In this document: positions 7,583 to 13,584 of the stretch, one piece after another
How the letters are laid out: each line of letters starts with the position of its first letter
Position numbering within the stretch: position 1 is the first letter of the stretch
Assembly: GCA_965371945.1 (NCBI GenBank)
Contig: CBDVAK010000072.1
Span: forward strand, 1-13,584
Direction: 5' to 3'
From: CBDVAK01 sp965371945
Lineage (GTDB): Bacteria > Pseudomonadota > Gammaproteobacteria > Competibacterales > JAHEDQ01
Length of the DNA stretch: 13,584 nucleotides
Position numbers and translations under genes: made by a program
Notes under the pieces: generated by a model
Databases searched by the model: none
What the model was told of the DNA's origin: nothing
The model's input: the letters and a program-made list of their open reading frames with translations, nothing else

Positions 7583-8953
7583 ATGCCGCCGCTACTGGCG
7601 CTGGAGATCAACGATGCCGGGCTGAGGCTGGCCCGGGCCGGGACTGTGCTGGCCGACAGCCCCGGGTTCGCGCTGCCGCTCGGCCGCGAGGTGGTGACCG
7701 GCAGCGCTGCGCGCGAGCAGGCCTGGCTGGACCCGAACCGGGTCGAGACCCATTTCTGGCAACGACTGCAAACCAGCGCGGCTCGCAGCGGTGGCGGCAG
7801 GCACTACAGTCACGCCGAACTTGCCTGTCATCATCTGCGCCAGCTCTGGTCGGCACAGCGGCTGGCCGACGAGCCGGTGGTGGTGGCGGTCCCCGGCAAC
7901 TATCAACGCGAGCAACTGGCGCTGTTACTGGGCATATTGCAGCGTGTTGAAATTCCGATACATGCGCTGGTCGATGCCGCTCTGGCTGCCACGGCCAGCG
8001 CCTGGCCGGATTGTGAGCTGGTCTACCTGGACATCGATCTGCATCAGGCGCTGATCACCCCGCTGCGCCAGGGCGTCGACCTCCAGGCCGGCGTGGTCGG
8101 TCTGGTCGCGGATGCCGGTCAACTGGATTGTGAGCGGGTGCTGTGCCGCGCGATCGCCGGCGAGTTTGTGCACCAGACCCGTTTCGATCCGCTGCACAGT
8201 GCGCTCGGCGAGCAGGAATTGCACCTGCGCCTGGCGCAGGTGCTGGTGGCATTGCGCGGCCGGGATTCGGTGACGATGACGATGGAATCGGGCAACGCAA
8301 CGCACCGCATCGTTTTGAAGACGGCGGTGCTGGAACGTGCCGCGCGGGGATTGACCGAGCGGATCTGCCGGCAAGTGGATGGTTGTGTGCGTGCAGGGCG
8401 GGCGTTGGTTGTGCAGTTGTCGGATCGGGCCGCCGCGTTGCCGGGTCTGGCCACCGCGCTGCATCAGCCGGCCCGACGCATCGAGTCGCTGGCCTACGGT
8501 GCCGCCGTGCTGGGAGCCGCGAGGCTGGACAGCGGGCCGGTCGACGACGGTGGTGCCTGGCGCTTCCGGCGTCGAATCCGGTTGCCGAAACCGGTGGCGG
8601 CGGAACGTTTGCCGAGCCCGGCAGAGCTGGAGGTCGCCGCCTCGCCGGCTCCAACCCACCTGTTGTGGGACAACCGCGCCTGGCCGCTGGGTGAGGAGCC
8701 GCTGGCGATCGGCAGCGATCCGGCCGACGCAACACGGGTGCTGCGGATTGGCGAAGGCATCGCCGGCGTGCGGCGCCATCATTGTTCGATCCATATCGAT
8801 CATGGTCGGGCAATATTCGACAACCCGGCGGGCGCGGCAACCCGGCTCAATGACCAACCGGCCCCGGCCCGTGCTGCACTGCAGATTGGGGATCGTATCG
8901 GCCTGGGTGAACTGCGCGGAGAACTGTTGCTCATCGCAGTGCGGCAAACGTGA
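7583..8953 (+). CDS. Actin/Hsp70-like protein with C-terminal FHA domain
   Basis: 456 residues, no signal peptide or membrane helix, so cytoplasmic. The first ~345 residues follow the layout of the actin/Hsp70 ATPase superfamily: an opening strand LLALEINDAGLRLA, then VVVAVPGNYQREQLALL with EIPIHALVDAALAA (compare the VPxxFxxxQR and NEPxAAA region of DnaK), a second strand-loop ELVYLDIDLHQALIT, and VVQLSDRAAALPGL near residue 280. The Gly-rich phosphate loops and the GG of the adenosine loop are not conserved, so nucleotide binding is doubtful. Residues ~365-456 form an FHA domain (LAIGSDPADATRVLRI, VRRHHCSIHI, IGDRIGLG), with the usual Arg after IG replaced by Ser378 and the SRxH Ser by Val396. 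There is no ribosome site before ATG 7583, which lies 5 bases after the previous stop, so coupling is likely. Probable role: a cytoplasmic platform for the channel complex. Confidence 0.8.
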   Translation: MPPLLALEINDAGLRLARAGTVLADSPGFALPLGREVVTGSAAREQAWLDPNRVETHFWQRLQTSAARSGGGRHYSHAELACHHLRQLWSAQRLADEPVVVAVPGNYQREQLALLLGILQRVEIPIHALVDAALAATASAWPDCELVYLDIDLHQALITPLRQGVDLQAGVVGLVADAGQLDCERVLCRAIAGEFVHQTRFDPLHSALGEQELHLRLAQVLVALRGRDSVTMTMESGNATHRIVLKTAVLERAARGLTERICRQVDGCVRAGRALVVQLSDRAAALPGLATALHQPARRIESLAYGAAVLGAARLDSGPVDDGGAWRFRRRIRLPKPVAAERLPSPAELEVAASPAPTHLLWDNRAWPLGEEPLAIGSDPADATRVLRIGEGIAGVRRHHCSIHIDHGRAIFDNPAGAATRLNDQPAPARAALQIGDRIGLGELRGELLLIAVRQT

Positions 8954-10050
8954 GGAAAAAGCGCAGAAACATCAGCCTGTTCTCGATGTCTTTTCTCGAC
9001 GTCATGTTTTGTGGGTTTGGGGCCGTGGTGTTGCTGGTGATGATCGTCAACACCGGCATCGTTCAGCAGCGTCGCGAGGTGCGTCGCGATCTGCGTGGCG
9101 AGATCGAGTTGCTGCAACGACAGGTGCTCGACGAGACCCGGACGCTGGCCAGTCTGCGCAACACCCTGGAACGTAGCGCGAGTGAGCGGGTGATCGCCCA
9201 GGGGCTGGCCGAAGCGTTGCTCAGTGAACTGCAAAGTACCGAAAGCTCGCTGCAGGATCTCAGGGCGGAGACACTGGCCAGTCGTGCCCACTTCAACCGT
9301 TTGAAGTCCGATCTCAAGAGCCTCGAGCAGGAGCGCCGGCGTCTCAAGGAGCGCGCAGCCGAGCAGGCCGCGGCGGAGGGCGACAAGTTGCGGCGGGTAA
9401 GCGGTGACGGTGACCGTCAGTATCTCACCGGACTCAAGGTGGGTGGTCGGCGGATCGCGGTACTGCTGGATGTGTCCACCAGTATGTTGGCCGAAACGCT
9501 GGTCAATGTGATCCGCACCCGCAATCTGCCCGAACGTGAGCGGTTGCGTTCCCGCAAGTGGCGCCAGGCAGTCGATACGGTGGGCTGGATCACTGCCCAG
9601 ATTCCGGCGTCCAGCAAGTTTCAGATCTATGTGTTCAACGACCGGGCACGGGCGCTGCTGGAAGGCAGCGAGGGGCGCTGGCTGGAAGCGGGCGATGCGC
9701 GGCGTGTCAATGCGGCGCTCGATGCCTTGCGTCAACTGGTGCCCGACAAAGGTAGCAGCCTGGCGCGCGGGTTCCAGGCGCTGTCCGCGCTCAAGCCGCG
9801 GCCGGACAACATTTTTCTGATAACGGACGCGCTGCCTACCCAGGGTAGATCGCGACCTTCGAGCGGCACCGTGTCACCGGAAAAGCGTTTCCGCCTGTTC
9901 CAGCAGGCCATGGAGGATCTGCCCGGTGGCGTTCCGGTGAATGTCGTGCTGCTGCCCCTGGAAGGAGATCCGGAGGCGGCCAGCGCGTACTGGAAACTGG
10001 CCATGCGCACCGGCGGTACGCTGCTCAGCCCCTCGGTGGACTGGCCGTGA
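8950..10050 (+). CDS. TolR/ExbD-like helix, coiled coil and VWA domain protein (first of pair)
   Basis: 366 residues from GTG 8950, which overlaps the previous stop as GTGA. A basic N-terminus (RKKRR) is followed by one transmembrane helix, SFLDVMFCGFGAVVLLVMIV. Its FLDV opening with Asp17 matches the position of the proton-relay Asp in TolR and ExbD (FIDVMLVLL-type). About residues 38-150 are a charged heptad-like coiled coil rich in Glu, Arg and Leu. Residues ~167-360 form a VWA domain: MIDAS start DVSTS (174-178), a later loop DKGSSLARGFQAL with Ser where Thr is usual, and NIFLITDALP supplying the third Asp. Orientation rules put the N-terminus inside and the VWA domain in the periplasm. 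In TolR, ExbD and MotB the same place holds a peptidoglycan or TonB-binding domain. Followed directly by its paralogue with another 4-base overlap. The role in a proton-driven complex is inferred. Confidence 0.88.
   Translation: MRKKRRNISLFSMSFLDVMFCGFGAVVLLVMIVNTGIVQQRREVRRDLRGEIELLQRQVLDETRTLASLRNTLERSASERVIAQGLAEALLSELQSTESSLQDLRAETLASRAHFNRLKSDLKSLEQERRRLKERAAEQAAAEGDKLRRVSGDGDRQYLTGLKVGGRRIAVLLDVSTSMLAETLVNVIRTRNLPERERLRSRKWRQAVDTVGWITAQIPASSKFQIYVFNDRARALLEGSEGRWLEAGDARRVNAALDALRQLVPDKGSSLARGFQALSALKPRPDNIFLITDALPTQGRSRPSSGTVSPEKRFRLFQQAMEDLPGGVPVNVVLLPLEGDPEAASAYWKLAMRTGGTLLSPSVDWP
10035..10040 (+). promoter_or_regulatory. Ribosome binding site for the second VWA gene
   Basis: GGTGGA lies 6 bases before GTG 10047, inside the end of the first VWA gene. 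It supports the GTG start that overlaps the stop. Confidence 0.45.
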
Positions 10051-11051
10051 GGGCGCGCCGCAGTTCCGAAGTGTCCAACCTGTCGTTTCTCGATGTGGTG
10101 AGTTGCGGGTTCGGGGCCATCATCCTGCTGCTGGTGCTGATCAAATCCTCCGAAGTGGTGGTGTTGGAGGAGGTGAGCGCCAATCTGGAATCCATGGTGG
10201 TCAAGCTTGAACAGCGTCGTGAACAGATACGCGGAGAGGCCTTGGTGCTCAACCAGCAACTCACCGACGTACGCGAACAACTATCCGAGCAAACCGAAAA
10301 AGTCGCCCGGTTGCGCGCCGATCTGGAAAAAGTGCAGGGCGAGTATCGGGCGACCGTCGCCGATTCCTCGGTTCTCAATACCGTTTCCGGCTCGCTCAAC
10401 GCGGCCCAGCAGGAGCTCTCGGAGGAGATGAAGCGACTGCTGGGAACCCGCTACCGGCGTTCACCCTCCGACGCCACCATAGGCGGCATCCCGGTCGACA
10501 GCGAGTACATCGTTTTTATCATCGACACCTCTGGCAGCATGCGTGATTTCGCCTGGAGCCAGGTGGTCCGCAAGGTCTCCGAAACACTGAAGATCTATCC
10601 CCGTGTCAAGGGCATTCAGGTGATGAACGACATGGGCGAGTACATGTTCTCGAGCTACGCGGGCAAATGGATACCCGACACGCCGTCCCGTCGCCGGGCG
10701 ATACTCAAACGGCTGGCCGGCTGGCAGGCGTTCAGCAACAGCAGTCCGGTGGAAGGGATAGAGGCCGCCATTCGCGCCTTCCATGCTGCCGACAAGAAGA
10801 TAAGCCTCTATGTTTTTGGTGACGAGTTCAGTGGTGGTTCCATGCAGCGGGTGATCGACAAAGTGGACCGTATCAACCGCCCCGATGCCACCGGCAAGCG
10901 TCTGGTACGTATTCACGCGGTGGGGTTTCCGGTGCAGTTTCTGCGGCCCTATCCACTGCAGACCACCGGGATCCGCTTTGCCACGCTGATGCGGGCCCTC
11001 ACCCGCCGCAACGGCGGTACTTTCGTGGGGCTGGATGCAGTCAAGCCCTAG
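10047..11051 (+). CDS. TolR/ExbD-like helix, coiled coil and VWA domain protein (second of pair)
   Basis: 334 residues from GTG 10047 (GTGA overlap with the upstream stop; GGTGGA 6 bases before). It has the same layout as the gene before: a basic start, a transmembrane helix SFLDVVSCGFGAIILLLVLI with Asp16, a coiled coil at about residues 40-125 (LEQRREQIRGE, EQLSEQTEKVARLRADLEKV), and a VWA domain from about 152. Here the MIDAS start is the classical DTSGS (160-164), with SLYVFGDEFSGG supplying the later Asp; the middle Thr loop is replaced by NSSPVEGIEAA. The helix shares SFLDV and CGFGA with its neighbour at 12 of 16 positions, yet the VWA domains differ strongly. They are old paralogues or two specialised subunits, not a recent duplication. 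Last gene of the operon; its TAG lies 13 bases from the end of a convergent gene and no terminator is seen. Confidence 0.9.
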   Translation: MRARRSSEVSNLSFLDVVSCGFGAIILLLVLIKSSEVVVLEEVSANLESMVVKLEQRREQIRGEALVLNQQLTDVREQLSEQTEKVARLRADLEKVQGEYRATVADSSVLNTVSGSLNAAQQELSEEMKRLLGTRYRRSPSDATIGGIPVDSEYIVFIIDTSGSMRDFAWSQVVRKVSETLKIYPRVKGIQVMNDMGEYMFSSYAGKWIPDTPSRRRAILKRLAGWQAFSNSSPVEGIEAAIRAFHAADKKISLYVFGDEFSGGSMQRVIDKVDRINRPDATGKRLVRIHAVGFPVQFLRPYPLQTTGIRFATLMRALTRRNGGTFVGLDAVKP

Positions 11052-11064
11052 CCCGCACCTCCCA

Positions 11065-12381
11065 TCAGTAGACTTCCAGATAACGCGCACACTGCTGATC
11101 CGCGGCCAGTTCGGACATCATCTGTGCCTCGAATCGCTTGTGGGCCAGATACACCTCATGCAGCGGGGCGCCCAGCCACCCGCGCGCCTCCTGGTCGGAC
11201 TCGAGCCGGTCCAGTGCCTCGGACAGCGAGGTGGGCAGTCTGGCCAGGCCAAGCTCCTGCAGCGCCTGTTCGGACAGTGTGCTGGGATCGACACGGGCCG
11301 CCTGCGGTACCGGCTTGTGTGCGCGGATACCGTCCAGCCCTGCTCGTACCAATGCGCCCAGCACCAGATAGGGGCTGGCTGAGGCGTCGGCGGCCCGGTA
11401 CTCGAAATGGAATTGCCTGGAAACATCGACATCCAAGGTCTGGAACACGGGGCAGACACGCAGCGCGGCCTCGCGGTCCTGTACTCCCAGATTGTTGTAG
11501 GCCGCACTCCAGCGATGAGGCACCAGCCGCAGGTAGGAGATATTGCTGGGCGCGGTCAACGCCACCAGGGAAGGCAGTTTGTCGAGCACACCGGCCAGGA
11601 AGGCGCCACTGCGTTTGGAGATGCCGTGGGGCTGGTCCGGGTCATGGTTGACCGGTTGGCCGCTGTCGGCATCCTGCAAACTGAAATGCACATGCACCCC
11701 GTTGCCGACTGCGTCGGGCCGCAGCAATGGCGTAAAGCTGGCTCTGGCGCCAAACCGCCGGGCGGTGGCACGGGCCAATTCCCGGGTGATGATGGCCTGA
11801 TCCGCGGCCCCCAGCCCGATTTCCGGCTCCACAGTGATTTCGTACTGGTTGGGACCGTATTCGGGCATGAAGGTATCGGCTGCGATCCCGGCGGCGGCAA
11901 GCGCGGCGGTGAAAACCTCGCCAAAGGAACCCTGGCGTCGGAAGGCATCGAGGCTGTAGGCGGAATTGGGCCATTCGTCGACACCATCGTAATGAAACTC
12001 GTGCTCGAACGCGGCCTTGACCACCAACCCGGTTTCCTTGCGGAGATCATCGAGCGCCCGTTTCAAAAAGTCGCGCAAACAGCACTCCCATGGCCTGCCA
12101 TCCAGGTGCAGAATATCGCCCAGCACGAACTGCTCGGCGACCTCACCGTCTTCGAAGTCGACCCGTACATGGGTGTCGAGGTCGGGGCGCAACACCAGGT
12201 CATCGAACGAGCCCCACGGGCTTTCGGCGATGGGCCCGTGCGCGGTGATCATGATGTTGGTGGGTGTCCAGCCCACGCCGCTACGGCGCTGACCCTGCAA
12301 CATTTTGGCGGGGACCGCCTTGCCACGGATTTGCCCGGCGATGTCGCTGCAACACACCATCACCAGTTCTTCTTTCAGCAT
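11065..12381 (-). CDS. Glutamine synthetase family ligase, substrate uncertain
   Basis: 438 residues, start at ATG 12381 with GGAGA 5 bases upstream; the open frame extends further but without a better start. An N-terminal beta-grasp part (DIAGQIRGKAVP) precedes the catalytic GS domain. Family marks: KAAFEHEFHYDG (metal-binding Glu residues), MPEYGPNQYEITVEP, the ATP/metal His motif GNGVHVHFS, SNISYLRLVPHRW, DREAALRVCP, and the C-terminal FEYRAADASASPYLVLGAL. The Arg residues of YLRLVP, DRE, LRV and FEYR are kept. The ammonium-site flap, PGYEAP in true glutamine synthetases, reads PHRWSAAYN, so the flap Glu is missing. This suggests a gamma-glutamyl-amine or related amide ligase rather than GlnA. 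Length is near that of such enzymes. It lies 38 bases downstream of mog on the same strand and is probably co-transcribed, without obvious shared chemistry. Confidence 0.9.
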   Translation of the reverse strand: MLKEELVMVCCSDIAGQIRGKAVPAKMLQGQRRSGVGWTPTNIMITAHGPIAESPWGSFDDLVLRPDLDTHVRVDFEDGEVAEQFVLGDILHLDGRPWECCLRDFLKRALDDLRKETGLVVKAAFEHEFHYDGVDEWPNSAYSLDAFRRQGSFGEVFTAALAAAGIAADTFMPEYGPNQYEITVEPEIGLGAADQAIITRELARATARRFGARASFTPLLRPDAVGNGVHVHFSLQDADSGQPVNHDPDQPHGISKRSGAFLAGVLDKLPSLVALTAPSNISYLRLVPHRWSAAYNNLGVQDREAALRVCPVFQTLDVDVSRQFHFEYRAADASASPYLVLGALVRAGLDGIRAHKPVPQAARVDPSTLSEQALQELGLARLPTSLSEALDRLESDQEARGWLGAPLHEVYLAHKRFEAQMMSELAADQQCARYLEVY

Positions 12382-12386
12382 GCGGG

Positions 12387-12391
12387 TCTCC
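12387..12391 (-). promoter_or_regulatory. Ribosome binding site of the glutamine synthetase family gene
   Basis: On the - strand GGAGA lies 5 bases before ATG 12381. It selects this start over upstream codons that would overlap the end of mog. Confidence 0.6.
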
Positions 12392-12419
12392 GATGTGCGC
12401 CTGGCGAAACAGGGGTTCC

Positions 12420-12971
12420 CTAGCTGCCCTTGGGGCGAAATGCCTCGACCACTGATGGGTCGGTCTCCAGGCGGGGCCCCTCGATCAGATCGATGCAGTA
12501 GGGGATGGCCGGAAAAACGGCCTCCAGGCATTCGCCGATGGCCTTGGGCTTGCCCGGCAGGTTGACGATCAGACTGTGGCCGCGGACTGCGGCAATCTGG
12601 CGCGAGAGGATGGCCGTGGGCACATAGCGCAGCGATACGGCCCGCATCTGCTCACCGAAGCCGTCGAGTATCTTCTCACTCACGGCCGCGGTGGCTTCGG
12701 GGGTGATGTCACGAACCGCCGGACCGGTGCCCCCCGTGGTGAGGATCAGACAACAGTGCTGGTCGTCACACAACTCGATGAGGGTGGATTCGACCAATTG
12801 ACGCTCGTCGGGGATCAGTCTGCGCACGGGTTCCCAGCGGCTGGTCAGTGCCCTCGATACCCACTCTTGCATGGCGGGGCCACCGAGATCCTCGTAGTCA
12901 CCCCGGCTGGCCCGATCCGACACGGTAACGAAACCGATGCGGGCCTGGTCTCCTGAATTGGATGTATTCAC
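12420..12971 (-). CDS. mog: Molybdopterin adenylyltransferase Mog
   Basis: 183 residues from GTG 12971; an in-frame stop lies a few codons upstream (12987-12989), so this is the natural start. Mog activates molybdopterin by adenylylation before molybdenum insertion in molybdenum cofactor synthesis. The sequence follows E. coli MogA closely: IGFVTVSDRASRGDYED at the start, RLIPDE, the MPT-binding LTTGGTGPAVRDITPEAT, GFGEQMRAVSLRYVPTAILS, LIVNLPGKPKAIGECLE, and AIPYCIDLIEGP followed by FRPK at the end. It is slightly shorter than the ~195 residues of E. coli because the loop between CLE and the IPYCI strand is shorter. All core motifs look intact, so it should be active in the cytoplasm. A perfect TATAAT lies about 38 bases upstream. 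The nearest purine-rich ribosome site (GGGGA) is rather far from the GTG. The glutamine-synthetase-like gene follows after 38 bases. Confidence 0.95.
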   Translation of the reverse strand: MNTSNSGDQARIGFVTVSDRASRGDYEDLGGPAMQEWVSRALTSRWEPVRRLIPDERQLVESTLIELCDDQHCCLILTTGGTGPAVRDITPEATAAVSEKILDGFGEQMRAVSLRYVPTAILSRQIAAVRGHSLIVNLPGKPKAIGECLEAVFPAIPYCIDLIEGPRLETDPSVVEAFRPKGS

Positions 12972-13102
12972 CGGTATCGGGTCCCCATGTCACCCACGCC
13001 CCTTGTACATTATACTCACGGCGCACCAGTATTTGGCCTCCATCGCACGCACGCTCAGAACCGAATACCGGTGTGCGGTGGGTATACACAGGGTCGGTAT
13101 CG
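12971..13102. repeat. Three CGGTAT-type short repeats upstream of mog
   Basis: CCGGTATCGG at 12971-12980, its reverse form ATACCGG at 13065-13071 (part of a 9-base inverted match to 12969-12977) and TCGGTATCG at 13094-13102. They surround the mog promoter and could be operator half-sites; chance is not excluded. Confidence 0.3.
13009..13037 (-). promoter_or_regulatory. Candidate promoter of mog
   Basis: On the - strand a perfect -10 box TATAAT lies at 13009-13014. The -35 position at 17-base spacing (13032-13037) reads GCCAAA, which is poor, so an activator may help. Transcription would begin near 13002 and leave a leader of about 30 bases before GTG 12971. Confidence 0.5.
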
Positions 13103-13227
13103 TAACCTCATCCATGGATCTCGTCATGAATGCCGGAGTCTGGAGGGGCAGATTCTTTCGCAGTGACTCGTCGCGACCAGTGTCGGATTTATTTATTTTC
13201 CGGTCCGCTGTACACGAAACAAATGTG

Positions 13228-13254
13228 GGGGGCTTGCAGGCGCCACAAACCCCC
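13228..13254 (-). terminator. Candidate terminator of the small - strand gene
   Basis: GGGGG-C-TTG (13228-13236) pairs with CAA-A-CCCCC (13246-13254) with one mismatch around a 9-base loop, 25 bases after the gene's stop. On the - strand the stem is followed by ATTTGTTTCG, a weak T-rich tail. Plausible but not strong. Confidence 0.4.
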
Positions 13255-13279
13255 TAGTCGGGAGCGTCCTCCGTTGGTC

Positions 13280-13570
13280 TCAGCTCATATGGACTATGGT
13301 CGAGCCTTCCGAGATCGTGGGGGGAGCTACGTTGAGATCAGCAGCGTTGTCCCGGATCCAATCTCGGGCTAGCCGCAGGCTCTCATCGGTCCCCGCCTTG
13401 TCCTGGCAGACTGTTACCGACACCCCACCATCGTCAGTGCGGATGAACGAGTAGGACACGAACCCCGCGACAGAACGGATAATGCCTTCAACTTCGGTTT
13501 TCCGTTGATCGATCAGATCCACCAGTTCGCTTGCGCCCGAACCGGAATAGTTTCTTACCACTGCGTACAT
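13280..13570 (-). CDS. Small conserved protein, probable dimeric alpha/beta-barrel (ABM-like) fold
   Basis: 96 residues from ATG 13570, chosen because GAGAGG lies 8 bases upstream; a GTG at 13579 would sit too close to that site. No signal peptide or membrane helix. The sequence opens with the strand MYAVVRNYSG, then a helix ELVDLIDQRKTEVEGII, the strands VAGFVSYSFIRTDDGGVSVTVCQD, then a helix ESLRLARDWIRDNA. This strand-helix-strand-strand-helix order with the GFVSY turn is typical of ferredoxin-like dimeric barrels such as antibiotic-biosynthesis monooxygenase (ABM) and stress-response families. I recall close relatives in rhizobia and other proteobacteria annotated as hypothetical. Enzymatic activity cannot be claimed. 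It seems to be a separate unit from mog, with its own ribosome site and a hairpin after the stop. Confidence 0.8.
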   Translation of the reverse strand: MYAVVRNYSGSGASELVDLIDQRKTEVEGIIRSVAGFVSYSFIRTDDGGVSVTVCQDKAGTDESLRLARDWIRDNAADLNVAPPTISEGSTIVHMS

Positions 13571-13578
13571 GACTGCCA

Positions 13579-13584
13579 CCTCTC
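13579..13584 (-). promoter_or_regulatory. Ribosome binding site of the small - strand gene
   Basis: GAGAGG on the - strand, at the window edge, 8 bases before ATG 13570. It decides the start in favour of this ATG over GTG 13579. Confidence 0.6.

Larger units (their letters stand above)
12972..13279. other. 308-base intergenic region between mog and the small - strand gene
   Basis: No convincing gene is seen here. It holds the candidate mog promoter, CGGTAT repeats, an AT-rich patch near 13187-13199 that stands out from the GC-rich surroundings, and a candidate terminator for the gene at 13280-13570. Short frames crossing it have no conserved-looking protein features. Confidence 0.6.

Noticed and set aside
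7925..8947. Long - strand open frame of 340 codons
   Set aside because: Antisense to the actin-fold/FHA gene; Arg/His/Gln-rich composition without domain motifs.
6780..11051. Zorya anti-phage system
   Set aside because: A MotA-like gene is shared with Zorya, but there is no OmpA/MotB-type ZorB and no ZorC, ZorD or ZorE, and the B-like proteins carry VWA domains.
11407..12423. Long + strand open frame of 338 codons
   Set aside because: It is antisense to the glutamine-synthetase-family gene, which has full family motifs; the + frame product is low in recognisable features and reflects high GC.
12937..13257. + strand open frame of 106 codons across the intergenic region
   Set aside because: It overlaps the start of mog, has no ribosome site worth noting and no protein-like composition.

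Overview
The window looks like chromosomal DNA of a GC-rich gammaproteobacterium. The evidence is high GC in all frames, tightly packed genes with 4-base stop/start overlaps, a Mog protein very close in sequence to the enterobacterial one, and envelope proteins of Gram-negative type (lipobox, TolQ/MotA fold). The genus cannot be told from what is here. No tRNA, rRNA, CRISPR array, insertion sequence or phage gene was seen.

Bases 2-11051 hold nine genes, all on the + strand, that almost certainly form one operon continuing upstream of the window. In order they are: the end of a hydrophilic conserved protein; an outer-membrane-type lipoprotein; a membrane-anchored Ser/Thr protein kinase fold with TPR and PEGA-like parts; a membrane protein with an FHA-like head, about five PEGA-like repeats and a formylglycine-generating-enzyme (FGE/sulfatase-modifying) fold; a small secreted protein; a four-helix MotA/TolQ/ExbB proton-channel homologue; a cytoplasmic actin/Hsp70-like protein with a C-terminal FHA domain; and two consecutive proteins with an ExbD/TolR-like N-terminal helix, a coiled coil and a VWA domain.

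Read together, these encode a cell-envelope machine. A TolQ/MotA-like channel sits beside two different B-type subunits whose usual periplasmic anchoring domain is replaced by VWA. Around it are a lipoprotein, periplasmic PEGA, TPR and FGE-fold modules, and cytoplasmic kinase-fold, FHA and actin-fold modules. Nearly every enzyme or phospho-reader module has lost key residues: HRD is HRN in the kinase, both FHA domains lack core phosphothreonine contacts, the FGE fold lacks its catalytic cysteines, and the actin-fold protein lacks the glycine-rich phosphate loops. The MIDAS start motifs of the VWA domains and the channel motifs look intact. I know of no experimentally described system with this composition; its function is open.

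Bases 11065-12971 on the - strand hold mog (molybdopterin adenylyltransferase) followed by a glutamine-synthetase-family ligase, probably co-transcribed from a promoter with a perfect TATAAT. They converge on the large operon with a 13-base gap. A 308-base intergenic region with CGGTAT repeats and a candidate terminator separates them from a small - strand gene at 13280-13570, probably of the dimeric alpha/beta-barrel (ABM-like) class.
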